Shown: in pieces, positions 43,293 to 55,884 of the stretch
How the letters are laid out: every line of letters starts with the position of its first letter
Numbering within the stretch: position 1 is the first letter of the stretch
Assembly (NCBI GenBank): GCA_963556305.1
Contig: OY745768.1
Span: 620,001 to 684,000 of the forward strand
Direction of reading: 5' to 3'
DNA: 64,000 nt
Origin: Platismatia glauca
Lineage: Eukaryota > Ascomycota > Lecanoromycetes > Lecanorales > Parmeliaceae
Position numbers and translations under genes: made by a program
The notes under the pieces: generated by a model
The model's database searches: none
What the model saw: the letters and a program-made list of their open reading frames with translations, nothing else
What the model was told of the DNA's origin: nothing

Positions 43293-46200
43293 ATGGAACT
43301 GAACGGCTTTCGATCAAAACGCAAAGGGAGCCCAAACACCACACACGATAGACCTGCGAAGCTCTTCAAGTCTGAACCCTCAGAAATATTAGATATGAAC
43401 GGGTCACCAAACGATAGTCAGTACATGTGCGGTAGCGACACTATTGCGGATGGCACAGTGGCGCCTGCGACAGTGACGGCGGATACGGCGGAATGGCAGG
43501 CTACGATCGAAGCGGTTGTAAAGAATGTTGTCTCTATACATTTCTGCCAGACTTGCTCATTTGACACGAGCTCGGCGCTAGCTAGTGAAGCTACTGGCTT
43601 CGTCGTAGATGCTGCGAAGGGGTATATCTTAACGAATCGGCATGTGGTTGGATCTGGACCCTTTTGGGGCTGTTGTATCTTTGATAATCATGAAGAGGTA
43701 GGCTGGAAACTCGGTAGCCGGTGCTTGAAGTTGCGCTAACTATGCAGTGCGACGTCTACCCTGTCTACCGTGACCCTGTCCACGATTTTGGTATCCTCCG
43801 CTTCGACCCAAAAAAAATCAAGTACATGCCCCTGTCGGAGCTAGTCCTACGTCCAGACCTTGCAAAAGTTGGATCGGAGATCAGAGTCGTTGGTAACGAT
43901 GCTGGCGAAAAGCTTAGTATCCTGTCCGGCGTCATCAGCAGGCTGGACAGAAATGCGCCGGAGTACGGCGAGGGATATAGCGACTTCAATACCAACTACA
44001 TACAAGCTGCTGCCGCAGCTAGTGGAGGAAGCTCTGGAAGCCCCGTCGTCAACGTGGATGGTTATGCTGTTGCTTTACAAGCTGGAGGAAGATCTGATGG
44101 TGCCTCGACAGATTACTTCCTACCTCTGGATCGACCTTCAAGAGCGTTGGAGTGCATACGGAGAGGGCTACCTATCGCGCGAGGAACGATACAGACTCAA
44201 TGGATTATCAAGCCTTTCGATGAATGTCGGAGATTGGGTCTCACTGCAGAGCATGAAGCTGCTATAAGGAAAGGATTTCCAAAAGAGACTGGCTTGCTAG
44301 TTGCAGAGATCGTCCTCCCCCAAGGCCCAGCTGATAAGCAGCTTGAGGAGGGTGATGTACTCATCAAGGTCAATGGAGAAATCTTAACGCAATTCGTTCG
44401 ACTGGATGACATACTAGATTCAAGCGTTGGCAAGAAAGTCAAGATTCTGGTCCAAAGAGGTGGTCAAGATGTTGAAGTTGAGCTAGAAGTGGGAGACTTA
44501 CATGCTATCACACCTGACAGGTTCGTCACCGTTGCCGGTGCCTCCTTTCATGATCTGTCCTACCAGCAAGCCCGCTTGTACGCCATCCCAGTAAAAGGAG
44601 TTTACGTCTGTGAAGCTGCTGGATCTTTCAAATTTGACAGCACGGAGTCAGGTTGGATCATCGAATCGGTGGATCAGAAAAAGACGCCGGACCTGAAGAC
44701 ATTTGTCGATGTGATGAAAGGAATTCCCGACAGAGCACGCGTAGTCGTCACCTACAAGCACTTGAGCGATCTTCATACCCTAAACACCAGTATCATCTTC
44801 ATAGATCGGCATTGGGCGAGCAAGATGAGGATGGCAATTCGCAACGACAGTACCGGACTCTGGGACTTTAGTGACCTTGGAGAACCATTACCAGCAGCGC
44901 CTGCGCAGCGACGAAAGGCAGACTTTGTAACCCTTGATTCCATTGGGCATCCAGCAGCGGCAGATATCGTCAGAAGTTTTGTCCGAGTCTCCTGCACAAT
45001 GCCACTGAAACTCGATGGATTCCCAAGAACACGCAAGATCGGCTTCGGAGTGGTAATCAACGCTGAGAAAGGCCTGGTCTTGGTCTCAAGGGCTGTTGTT
45101 CCCTACGACCTGTGCGATCTGTCCCTTACAGTCGCCGATTCCATCATCGTGGACGCCAAGGTCCGCTTTTTGCATCCTTTGGCCAACTACGCTATTATAC
45201 AATACGATCCATCGTTAGTGGATGCTCCAGTCAAAAGCGCGAAGCTTGCTACCGAGCCTATCAAGCAGGGTGCTTCAACAATATTCTTTGGCTGGAACCA
45301 GAATCTGCGGGTGGCGATGACTCCTACGACCGTAACCGACATCACTACCGTTGCGATACCGTCTAATCTCACCGCACCTCGCTATCGTGCCATCAATCTT
45401 GATGCCATTACAGTCGATACCAATCTTAGCAGCCAATGCGCGAGTGGTGTCCTTGTAGCTGGAGATGGTACTGTGGAAGCTCTTTGGCTCAGCTATCTTG
45501 GTGAGCGCACCGCGCACACCTCCAAGGACGTTGAGTATCACTTAGGCCTCGCGAGTCCAACACTCCTTCCTGTCACCGAACAGATTCAAAAGGACATCAC
45601 CCCAAGCCTTCGTATCCTCAACGTCGAAACCAATACCATCTCCATGTCACAAGTCCGTATCATGGGTGTATCCGAGTCTTGGATCACCAAAGTCGCCGAA
45701 GCCAATTCCTCACGTCACCAACTCTTTTTGGTTCGCAAAATCGACTGCGCACCTCCATCAGGCCACGACTCTCAGTCGCTTCAGGAGGGTGACATCATAC
45801 TCACACTCAATGGTAAGCTGATAACGCGAGTCTCCGAGCTCGATATAATGTATGACAATGAATACCTCGACGCACTAATAGTGCGCGGCGGCAAAGAAAT
45901 GACTCTCAGGGTTCCGACCATACCTACTGAAGACCTCGAGACTGACCGGGCTGTTATCTTCTGCGGCGCCGTACTACACCGGCCCCATCACGCTGTAAGG
46001 CAGCAGATCAGCAAACTCCATAGCGAAGTCTACGTCTCGGCTCGCACTCGTGGCTCCCCATCCTACCAATACGGCCTGGCGCCTACAAACTTCATCACCG
46101 CCGTCAACGATGTCCCTACTCCAACGCTCACCCAATTCCTCGATGCTGTGAACAATATACCAGACAACAAGTATTTCCGCCTCAGGGTACGTACGTTTGA

Positions 46201-46408
46201 TAACGTACCATGGGTGGCAACGATGAAGAAGAACGAGCATTATTTCCCAACTGTGGAGTATGTGAAGGATTCGGGGGAAGCGAATGGCTGGAGGGTGAGG
46301 AGTTGGGGAGAGAAGGGAGGCGTTCAGGAGGCTGCGGGAGGAGTCATGGACGAGGGAACAGCGGCAGGCGATGATAATGGCGGTGGAGACGTTGACGTTG
46401 AGGGTTAG
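43293..46408 (+). CDS. NMA111: Nuclear HtrA-type serine protease NMA111
   Basis: HtrA/Omi-like serine protease, in yeast nuclear and linked to apoptosis-like death and lipid homeostasis. Exons are 43293-43697 and 43748-46408 (1,021 residues). A basic N-terminus (SKRKGSP, RPAKLFK) could be a nuclear signal. The first trypsin-like domain has the triad His in TNRHVVG, Asp in VHDFGILRFD and Ser in GGSSGSPVV. PDZ domains follow (EEGDVLIKVNGE). A second protease-like repeat lacks the clear triad, and further PDZ-like segments (QEGDIILTLNGK) follow. This double protease/PDZ layout and length are those of NMA111. The Gly/Asp-rich tail is low complexity. Confidence 0.96.
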
Positions 46409-47378
46409 CCGAGAGAAGTGGCTGGAAACAGAGCAAGCATATTTGTACGCGATGTATCATGCCGCACCATTGCAGCGTCTGGCTTGACATCTCACCTTAA
46501 TTCCTTACAATGATCAAAGCGAACTTCCCCATCCCCCTCCCTCATCTCCGTCCAGCCCAGACAGCAACCATGAAAGCCATCCCCATCCCCATCCCCAACC
46601 CCAATTCCATCCCCACCCTACCTCCCCTCTCCGAAAATCCCCCCACAGCAACCCTACACACAGCTGCAACGGCCCCCCAACTCACCCGCCGCCAGCCCCG
46701 AGACCGCGGCGCCGAAACTGCGACTTCGCGCTATCCGGCCGTCGGGTTGCTGCGGCGGAGAACGGGGAGTGGGAATGTCAGAGGTTGGTTGGAGGAGGGG
46801 AGGATACGACTGCGATTGCTGATTCGAAGGGAGGAGGCGGTGGAGAGGCGCATTTGTGGGGTGGCGGGGGGGAAGCTGTACCTTGGAGACGTTGATCCAC
46901 GACCATCACACATCAGACATTCGATTCCCGGCAAGAGGCACCAAGATGATGTAGAGTATTGGACCCATCTCGGGAGCGTCTGGCAATCGCGGCCGCGCAT
47001 CAGTCAAAGTAGATCTATATGACACATTCATCGATTCTGCCCTGAAAAGCACATCATACAAAAGCAGAGAACGGACAGTATCACCAGACATCTGCGACTC
47101 ATCAGAACAAGGCAGACCAGTACGGTCGTTCACAAGCCGCCCCCGGCGGCCAACCTATGCTGGCCGCACACCTTTGAAAGCCGCCGAAATCCGCGCTGAA
47201 TGATCCACGCTCTTTGCCCGAAATTGCCGACAATAATATCCATGCGTGCTGACATGAGTGGAATAATGGACACGAGACATGTCCAAGACCAGGACAGAGG
47301 GGTATTTCCCGAGCCGAAACGCCTTGCTCATCATCATCAAAATGAACATTGACGAAAGTTATACCAGGTGCGTGACAC
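46409..47378. other. Stretch between NMA111 and the J-domain gene
   Basis: 3' sides of two convergent genes. It contains CCCCATC/CCCCAAC tracts near 46576-46625 and one 170-codon plus ORF listed as doubtful. Confidence 0.4.
46510..47022 (+). CDS. Hypothetical protein (doubtful)
   Basis: A 170-codon ORF with a true ATG. The first third is Ile/Pro/Asn repeats encoded by pyrimidine tracts (PIPIPNPNSIP). The rest is Arg-rich (LLRRRTGSGNVRG, RLRLLIRREEAVERR). No family is recognised, and the Arg-rich half comes from a purine-rich strand and may be non-coding. Confidence 0.25.
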   Translation: MIKANFPIPLPHLRPAQTATMKAIPIPIPNPNSIPTLPPLSENPPTATLHTAATAPQLTRRQPRDRGAETATSRYPAVGLLRRRTGSGNVRGWLEEGRIRLRLLIRREEAVERRICGVAGGKLYLGDVDPRPSHIRHSIPGKRHQDDVEYWTHLGSVWQSRPRISQSRSI

Positions 47379-48336
47379 TTATAGCAGTCCTTCAAGAACT
47401 GGGCCCGCATTCGATTGTTTCCTGCCCACACCACCTCTCCCTCGAACCTTCGCATCCATTGCATCGCCCAAAGACTTCAAACACTTCTCATTGTTTTCAC
47501 AAGCAACCTCCAGATGGACTCTTGCCCTATGATGCTCGCCGAGCATGTTCATATGCTTGTCGTAACCACTGCCTTCCGGGTCCAACCAGTTGCATTGGAG
47601 GCTTTCTCGAGTAATGCTCTTGAGTATCTCGCACATTTGGTCATTGAACTTGGTCCATTCATCTAGATAACGGAGTAGATTTAGACAATAGTGGTCCCAA
47701 GAATGTTGAGTCAAATTGAGAGGGTTGGACGGACATAAAGGCGGGTTGGGAAATTTCATTCGTGGAAGAGAGGACTCGGTAGATTGTTTGGAGGGTGAGG
47801 TATGGGATGGCTGCGGAAGTGCGGTGCCCATCTCGTTCATATTTCCAAGACCTTCGTTACTGGGTGCAAAGGGGTAAATGTTCTTGAGATCTCCAAGGTT
47901 CAAATGAGACGTCTTCTTTTCTGGCTGCTCATGACCATTCGCTCGTGGTGGTAGTGCAGGGCTTCGATGCGGTAGCGTTGGGCCTTGGCGAGGCGTAGTA
48001 TTGGAAATGTCAGGTGGTGGAACATATCCACCGTTCAAGTGTGGCGGACCGGTCTTTGCAGATGGAGGTGTCGGCTCGTCAACATCCATGGCATCAGCAT
48101 CGCTGCTGGCCTTACTGCTCTCAAGGCTCTCACCAGTCGCGCTACTCGTGGTAGGATCATCTTCCGCATCGCCAACACTTGCTTGATTGTTGGAAGCTCT
48201 TGGTGGTCGTGTCCTAAGACGCTTACGATTACTCGTTCGGCTAGGTGAGCGTCCTTGTGGAGACTGTGGCATATCGAATTTCAAGTTGTTCAGATGCGGA
48301 GCCCACTGTTCCTGCTGGAATTTGCCTCGAGCGAAT

Positions 48337-48367
<31 letters not shown>

Positions 48368-50632
48368 GGAATGATGAAGTGGATGCTTCAGACGAATCAC
48401 CTTGCATAGGCACTCCATTCGCGGAGCTTTGTTGGAAATCCTGTTCCTGCTGCTGCTGGAACATGTTGGGTTTGGTAGGAGACACGCCGCGAGATGTGTT
48501 CGAGCGGCTGGGTGGAGGAGGCTCGAAGAACTTGCCGTGCCAATTGTCAGGGGAGAATTTGGTATTAATATTTTCCGAGCTTTGGCTGCGAAGAGAGGCT
48601 GTACGTGGAAACGGGTTTTTCGCGTAGTCGGGAATCTTGAAGCTGTTGAAGGATTCAAGGTCAGCGTACTTCATTGCTACTTTTTGCGAATGACCTTGAA
48701 ATGGGCCATCTGTGCTTGCTCGTTTGCGAGAGACAATCTCCTTTGGGGGGGGCAGACTGGATGGGATAGCCCAGTACGGGGGAGGTTCAGCACAAGCAGT
48801 CCTTGGCTTTTTTGGAGAATTGAAAGGCCATTGATCAGACCATTTGTCTGAAGAGGGTGTATCCTGAGAAGGGGGATTTGGAGAAGGGGGAGAAAGAAAT
48901 GGGTTGTACCCTCGTGGTTCATACATGGGATTTTTGTCCTTCTGTTCACTTGCAGCAGGATGGAAGTCCTTATCTTTGGGGGGCCCATTCTTCTCATGCC
49001 AACTGTACGATCGCTGTAGAGGAGGTTGTGTCCCGGCTCGGTCAAGGGGATTGGAGGCGTCAGGGACACTCGTTGAATGCTGCTGCGATTGTTCGGCCTC
49101 GTGTCTCTTGCGATGTTCTGAAAATCCTTCCGATGGTTTGCGAGTGTCAATGTCGACTGCCGAATGCCTCCGAGGAATCTCGTAGCCTCCTACCCCTAGG
49201 CCTGCTTGTGGAGCCATTGGTTCATCGCCGACCTTGGCAAAAGGGTTGAAACCATGCGGTTGGACGGACGCTTGACTGGCATCGGGGCGTGTCCGTCGTG
49301 TCTTTGGGACTTGAGTTACACGTGGTGTCGCAGAAGAGAGAGGGCCAGCGTCTTCGTCAGAAGATGAACTTGAAGAGGACGAAGAGGAATATACCCCTGA
49401 GACGCCCGGCATCCTCGTATCCTTCTTGCCTGGTGGGCTCATCTTTTGATGGTTCGAGCTGGCAGATGCAGCCCGATGATGAGCAGAGTCTGCGTTGTTT
49501 GGCTTGCCTTCATACCAACCTGTCCGACTGTTACTGTCTCTAGGGCTCGCCGCAGAAGTCTTGGATCTTTGGATGCCTGGACTGGCGAAGTATGGACTGA
49601 TTTTTTCGCCGCCCCCTGTTTGGTAGGGTGCACTTACGCGGGGCATGTTTCCAAATGGTTCATTGGAACCTACCTTGTCTTTGGACGGTGCCAAGGGGTC
49701 GGGTCTTTTCGAAGTAGGCGCATGGGTTGAAGGTGGAGGGGGGGGCATGTGGGTCTGAGATCTCGAATTCGTGGGTCGCTCGCCTCTCCCGACAGTGAAG
49801 TATGCTGAACGTGCTTGCGGCTCATCTCCTCCCGCGCCAGGCGTACTCGGAGCAAAGCCGCTTTTCTGCGGTGGACCGCGACTGGTATCGGCTCTCGTCG
49901 TGCCGGGCATGCCTGAGTGAGGCTCTTGAAGATGATCCCAGCCAGATCGTCTCGGTGAAGGATCTTTGGTTGCTTTGCCGTCCGCTTCACGTCCTGGGGG
50001 GACCGGGGGTGGCCTAGCAGGCTTTGGCGGTACCGGCCGTCTTTGAGAGGGAATAGGGCCTTCTCCACGCCTTGGTGCCCTCATTGACTCCCATGCCTTG
50101 AAATCACTGGTCTTTGTCTTGGGGTCGTCATTGCTGGCGCCTCTCCAGGTAGCTGGCTCAGGGCGCGTACGGAAGTCTTTGTACCTTTGCGCGCCGGAAG
50201 AACGAGGTGTGAAAGCATTTTTTGCTGCATTGTACGGGGGTGGGCGTGGGGGAGGAGGGTAATCGGTCATAGGAGATCGCGTAGGTACACTCGGTCTTGT
50301 GGGCGAAGAAGAGCTACTAGTATAGGTGTGCAGTAGACCTGCCCGCATGCGCTGTGCGTCATACTTCGCCCGTTGTTGTGGATCTGTGAGCACCTCATTG
50401 GCAGACTGTATAGCTTGAAACTTGGAGTTGTATTCCACCTCTTTGCCGGGATTCCGATCGGGGTGATACTTGAGAGCTGATAAGAGAATAGTGTCAGCAT
50501 AGTGGTGTCTGGATTATCATGGGATAACATCATACCTAGCTTCTTAAATTGTCTTTTGATCTCATTGGGGTCTGCTGTTGGCTCCAACTCTAGGTCACCA
50601 TAGTAATCTCGCTCTGCATCAGCCTTCCCCAT
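47379..50632 (-). CDS. J-domain protein with long proline-rich region
   Basis: About 1,064 residues; exons are 50536-50632 and 47379-50476. The start ATG at 50632 gives MGKADAERDYYGDLEL. Splicing the 59-nt intron restores a full J domain: FKKLALKYHPDRNPGKEVEYNSKFQAIQ with the HPD motif that stimulates Hsp70 ATPase. The next ~850 residues are Pro/Ser/Arg-rich and probably disordered, with runs such as ten serines and eleven prolines. The last ~100 residues are ordered-looking and rich in Trp/Cys/His (HSWDHYCLNLLRYLDEWTKF). This resembles fungal-only J-domain proteins of unknown client. Divergent from HIS5. Confidence 0.88.
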
Positions 50633-51578
50633 GACACCGGGAATCTCGGCGTCTTGCAATGACGGCCTCTAGGTAGCGGTGCGGTGGAGGCTCGGCACCT
50701 TACAGTGCATCCGATAACGTTGTGCAGCTCACTAACTTCCACGACATTCGGACAAGACTTGATGGTCCCGGGTGAATAGTAAATATGATAATGATGTTCT
50801 GATGGCAAGATTGTGGAGTGGCACCGCTCGGCCTCGGTCAGGATCACTTGGAAAATCAACACATTGCGGATTCGTTACGGTGAAGATGGCTTCATTGATC
50901 GATTATGGACGGGGCGCACAGTTCCAAGTGCAGCCAGGCGAAGGAGCTTTGAGCGTTGAGAGGAGCCTGACAGTACCTGCATAAGTAGGATTTGTAGTTA
51001 GGTCGTGAGCGATGGAGAGCTGCCTTCCGGGGAACTAGTAACGTGAACTTCTGAAAGAAGACCACGGGCAGATGTCAGGAAGAGCGAGGAGCAGGTCTTG
51101 TCAGCTGATGACGCTGGGGTAAAAGCAAAGAGAGGGCAGGATGAAGTCACTTTAATAAGTTGCTTTCAGCTTCAGCACGATTCGAGCATTTGATTTGAGG
51201 CATTCATTGGTGTTGGTGTCCAGAATCAAGACGCGCTTGCACGCACACTTGCTGAGTTGTCCGGGTTGGCAATTTATGGCAAGTCCAGGCATGCATCATC
51301 CTATCGCTGCGCGGGGGACAGCCGAGCACTAGCCAACACTAGCCCATACTAGCCCGAACAAGCATAAGTCGCCGATACCGCCATTTTCTATTGACACCCA
51401 ACGCCACGGCTAGGTATAGACCCGTTACTGTCCCCGAGTGAGGCTTTGAACCATCACAATCACGCAAAGCCAATGAGGCTCCTTACGTTTCATTGCTAGC
51501 CCTCCCTGCAGTAGAACTCATGTTGAAGCTTCTTGACATGCAAGGTCAAAAGTGAGAAATAAGAAAACCTCAAAAACA
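50633..51578. promoter_or_regulatory. Divergent promoter region J-domain gene / HIS5
   Basis: About 950 bp between ATGs. I looked for a Gcn4/CpcA-type TGACTCA site and saw no exact copy. A short triplicate of ACTAGCC-like words occurs near 51329-51353. Confidence 0.45.
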
Positions 51579-53058
51579 ATGGCAAAGAATTCTCCATTCG
51601 ATCTGTCCACGTGTGCGAGACCAAACATATTAGCATTACAGCCTTACAGATGTGCCAGAGACGATTACAAAGATGATGGGACCAACATCCTCCTTGACGC
51701 GAATGAGAACGCATACGGTCCGGGCTTGCAATTGACCAATGGTTCTGTCAATGGTTATGAGAATGAGAAGACAGCGGATCTACACAGATATCCGGACCCG
51801 TAAGTGTCATACAATTCCGAGTGGAGCAGTCTTGATATTTTACTCTAGTCACCAAATTGAATTGAAGCAACTGCTCTGTAACCTACGAAACACGCACCAT
51901 CACACAACGAAACCGTTGTTGCCGCAAAACCTCTTTCTCGGCGTGGGCTCAGATGAAGTTATTGATGCTCTGCTTCGATGTTTTTGTACTCCTGGGCGAG
52001 ACAGAATCTTGGTCTCTCCTCCGACGTATGGGTTCGTACTCCCCGCGTCTTTCCCCGTTGAGCCCGGGAAATTGATTGCAAGACACAAGGCGAAAGTCAG
52101 ATGCATGATTCTGCTCTCCCGACCCGTCTTCACCCTCGAATTTCTACTGTAAAGAGCGGATACTGATTCCGAGAGATGTAATAGTATGTACGCTGTCAGC
52201 GCGCAAGTGAATGACCTTGAGGTCGTCACAGTGCCCTTGGATACGATGAGCAATTTCAAATTACGCCCAAAAGCCATCAATGATTCTCTTTCTTCAGACC
52301 CTAATATCAAACTCGTGTACATCTGCTCTCCTGGCAATCCGACGGCCAATCTCATCACTAAATCAGATATCCAGCAGGTACTGGAGCATCCCACGTGGAA
52401 TGGTGTGGTTGTCCTCGATGAAGCTTACATCGACTTCTCTCCGGAAGGATCCAGCTTGGCGGAGTGGGTGACCGAATGGCCGAACCTGGTCGTCATGCAG
52501 ACTCTCAGCAAAGCATTTGGCCTTGCCGGTATCCGCCTCGGCGCGGCCTTCACTTCTCCAGAGATTGCAGGCCTCTTGAATAATCTCAAAGCGCCCTACA
52601 ACATCTCAAGCCCGACAAGTGCGCTGGCTTATGCTGCTTTGCAGCCCAGGAATCTGGCGGTCATGAGGAGGAATCGGGAAAGGATTGTGGAGCAGCGAGA
52701 ACGGATGATACAGGAGCTGCCCAAAATCCCTGGAATAGGAAGCTTCTTAGGTGGCGCGGAATCGAACTTCTTGCTGACCGAGATCCTGGACCGGCCGCGG
52801 AGTAGAGGGGGCAAAGCGAGCAACGAGACTGCTTTAGCTGTGTACGAAGGGTTGGCGGAGACGAAAGGGGTGGTGGTGAGATTTCGAGGCAAGGAAGTCG
52901 GGTGCCTCGGTTGTATCAGGATCACAGTTGGGACGGAGGAAGAAGTGGACAAGTTGCTTGAGGAGATGAGAGTTGTGCTACACGATATATACAGAGACGG
53001 ATCGAATGGAGAGGCTGAGCATGTCACAGAACAAGACGCGAACGATGTAATTGCTTGA
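51579..53058 (+). CDS. HIS5: Histidinol-phosphate aminotransferase
   Basis: PLP enzyme converting imidazole-acetol phosphate to histidinol phosphate in histidine synthesis. Exons are 51579-51799, 51849-52031 and 52185-53058 (425 residues). Motifs are LDANENAYGPG (substrate/PLP site), GVGSDEVIDALLRCFC, PPTYG joined by splicing to MYAVSAQ, CSPGNPT, DEAYIDF and the PLP lysine in TLSKAFGLAGIRLG. Intron 2 (153 nt) is long and uses a GTTCGT donor. A perfect 26-bp tandem duplication overlaps the stop codon. Confidence 0.95.
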
Positions 53059-53092
53059 GATGCAGAAACGATGTAATTGCTTGAGATGCAGA
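53041..53092. repeat. Perfect 26-bp tandem duplication over the HIS5 stop codon
   Basis: Positions 53041-53066 are repeated exactly at 53067-53092. The unit contains the codons for NDVIA and the TGA. The first TGA still ends translation, so the second copy is 3' UTR. Confidence 0.95.
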
Positions 53093-53871
53093 ATCGATGC
53101 GCAACGCCTTCGGCCTCTCTCATATCGTGATCACGGGATGATGTAGTGAAGTAATAGGGCACGATGGCATTGGGTTCATTGGGTCGAGGCAGGCAGCTGC
53201 AGCCAGCTTCGCAGTCCGATAGCCTTCCCAGGGGTTTATGCCGCTAATTATGCCACCAGTGGGAGTTGCCGTGGCTTGCCGGCTTCAACTGGCGATCTTT
53301 GGAGTGTGCAACATTGATGCGTCTGTCCTTCGGTTCTGCATGTCATGGAACCCGCGCACCGCCTATCGATTGGGCTCCATCTTGCCCAATACCTGTCCCG
53401 TCGTGGGTCCCCACCCTTGACCCCGCGACTCGTCCCCGGTGCACTGTCGGTCGTCTGCAGACGGAGAATACTTGATTCATTGTGCATGCACCGCTCGTGC
53501 CCGCATGGCTCCTGATGGCTTTCTGGGCAGCGGTGGTGCTGCGAGATCATGCAATGGGGGGAATTCAATGGTATCTGAGATCGTGCATGATGACAGGATT
53601 AAATCACGCAGATTGGACAATACTTTATGTGTTATGGCAAATGGCAGAGTGATTCTCGCAGCGGGCGTTTATACTTTGGAAGCGTGCCGCGAGCCGTGAT
53701 GCGGGACCAATGAGCGGGGGCGGAGTTGATGGATGATGCAAGGATGATGCAAGGATGGGATGAGTCGTGCCACCACATTTCACCGATTTCACCGTGTTTG
53801 CGTGTCTAGCGGGGGCTTCTCGGGCTTCTGCACTCTGGATTAAGCAATTAAGTGTCGTCCATATGTGTGCC
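53059..53871. other. Intergenic stretch after HIS5
   Basis: Same-strand spacing of about 810 bp. It holds the 26-bp duplicate and, at 53731-53758, an 11-bp unit GGATGATGCAA repeated about 2.5 times. Short ORFs are not convincing. Confidence 0.45.
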
Positions 53872-55224
53872 ATGGCATACCCAGAAAGTAGTAGCTATGG
53901 CCCACGCTCTACCTTCGCCGGCCCCGCCAATAATGCACCTCCACCTCATTTCCCCCAGTCCCAGTCACTTCCTCATCAGCAGCAATCCATCTCCCTCCCC
54001 AACCCCAACTCACACTCACCCGCTCCCGCACATTCGACCTCCCACTTCCATCCCAACCCCAACCCCAACCCCATCCCCATCCCCTCTCCAACTCCATATC
54101 CTCCGCACCCCAATCACTCCAATGCCCCCTCTCCGCCTCGACAACCCTACTCGCACCCACAGCCTGCCGAAGCTCAAGCCTATCAAGCTCAAAGACAGCC
54201 TTATGCGCCCAACCAAATCCAGAATGGCGGAGGACTGGTGATGCAGCCTCCCATGACCCTGCCGGATGATCACTTCAAACGGCCGTATCTGCCACAGCAG
54301 CAATACATGAGCCATGGTCCGTTGCTCTTTGTTGCCCGTTCCCTCCGGTTCTAGCATGAAGCAGGACGAGTGGATTGCTGACACCAAGACTTGCTACATT
54401 CCACAGGTCAACCACCCGCCAATTTCATAGACCAGCGACAGAAGTCCTCTGCAGCCGTATCCGACCTCGCAGCTGCTCAGGCTTTTTTTGGAGCCCCAAC
54501 GACTCCCAACCGATTCCACACCCCTGGCTCCTCCTACCCACCCACCACCACAATGACCGTAACGGCGGCCCCGGTCAATCCACCCTCCACCCAGTCGACT
54601 CCCACCTCCGAAGTACCTTCCCAATCCGCGGAACCCTCTCTCCATTCCGGTGGGCTTTCGTCCCTCGACCAACAACGCGTCGACGCCCTCCTCCAAGTCA
54701 ACAACCTCCTGCTACAAGAAGTCACGATCCTGCAAAAACTCGGCCTCAAACCATCCCCCCAGTCGCCTCAACAGACGGTCCTCCCAAACAACTCCTCACC
54801 GCAGGCGACTCCGGCCCCTCCGGCCTCAGCAGCTGACCCCACATCAACCCCCCAAACCCAAACCAACGCAGCCACCAAACCAACCCCCGCCATCACCACG
54901 CCCACGACGACAACACCCACCGCGGCAGTGGCCCCCCAGCAGCAATCCCTCAACGCGAAAAAATACGTCGAGTTCATGACCCGCATCAAAACCAACATCA
55001 TGTTCCTCGTCAACATCTCCGACCAGGCAAAAGACAAGCCCCGCCTGCCCCACCCCAGCCACCTCGAGGCGCCCCCCCTCTGGCTCAACCCCGGCAACGA
55101 GGAGGGCGACCGGCAGCTGGACTCGCTGAGGGAGGAGTACGCGAAGCTGCGGGAGCTGTGGCCGGACTGGAAGCCGGAGATGCGGAAACCGCAGGCCGGG
55201 GGCCAGCAGGCGCAGGCAGGGTAG
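53872..55224 (+). CDS. Pro/Gln-rich nuclear cofactor-like protein
   Basis: Two exons, 53872-54316 and 54407-55224, give about 420 residues. The first half is low complexity (Pro, Asn, Gln, Ser), with PNPNPNPIPIPSPTP and AEAQAYQAQRQPYAP. After splicing it reads SHGQPPANFIDQRQKSS. A conserved-looking helix LDQQRVDALLQVNNLLLQEV is followed by a Thr/Pro linker. A second ordered part is KKYVEFMTRIKTNIMFLVNI, then WLNPGNEEGDRQLDSLREEY and LRELWPDW. The two-helix pattern resembles fungal 'glutamine repeat protein 1' proteins, thought to be transcription-related. An ATG at 53863 is an alternative start adding MCA. Confidence 0.75.
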
Positions 55225-55884
55225 CCGTAGGTGCCAGCCGCAGCCGCATGCGCAACGACGGTCGTGACGGGGCATCGGTTTTGCAAACTAAACAAAAACA
55301 AAAACATGTATACATAAAGATCTCCGAGAGCATTACAGCATGCAAAAGCGGGGCGGCTAGCGCACAGATTTATATATTCAACAGCGATAACTTCGTGCGG
55401 GAAAATAATGAAAATTTCCGGTACCACCAAGACTACGAGCGTGGCAAATTGGAAGACGAAAGCATCGGGTCCATGAAGCACGTGGACCGTTCGCGCCGTG
55501 ATGATTGATTGATATATTGTACCATCCCGCAACCCACCTCCCCATGCACCATAGTATCTAGCTACGATGCCCATTAAAACAGCGAGCCGTTGCCGATCCA
55601 AGCGGCGACAGACGATAGATGGAGAGAAGAAAAAAAGGGGGTTTCCAAGGCCCCCGGATGCCTCCGCCCCAACCCGCAAAAACCGCATCCCCCAAAAGCC
55701 AGCAGGCCCGGCCACCGCAACCCTGACCACGTCCGTCGGCACGAGCGGGACGCTTCCCCCGCCTTCGGGCATCGAGGCACCGTCTCCACGACTGCAGGTG
55801 CACGGATCAAACGCAGACCTTCGGGCTCGAGACAGCGCGCAGATGTACAGCATATACAGAGGTCGGTTGGCAGAGAGCGTGTCA
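55225..55884. other. Convergent 3' region
   Basis: 3' sides of the cofactor-like gene and of INCENP. Long open frames here on both strands are GC-rich shadows without recognisable similarity. Confidence 0.4.

Noticed and set aside
42737..43369. 210-codon minus-strand ORF upstream of and overlapping NMA111
   Set aside because: It overlaps the NMA111 start on the opposite strand and resembles nothing; low-quality composition.
54768..55853. 361-codon minus-strand ORF opposite the Pro/Gln-rich gene
   Set aside because: It is the GC-rich antisense shadow of a spliced gene whose own helices and introns make sense; its residues (Gly/Trp/Cys-rich) match no family.
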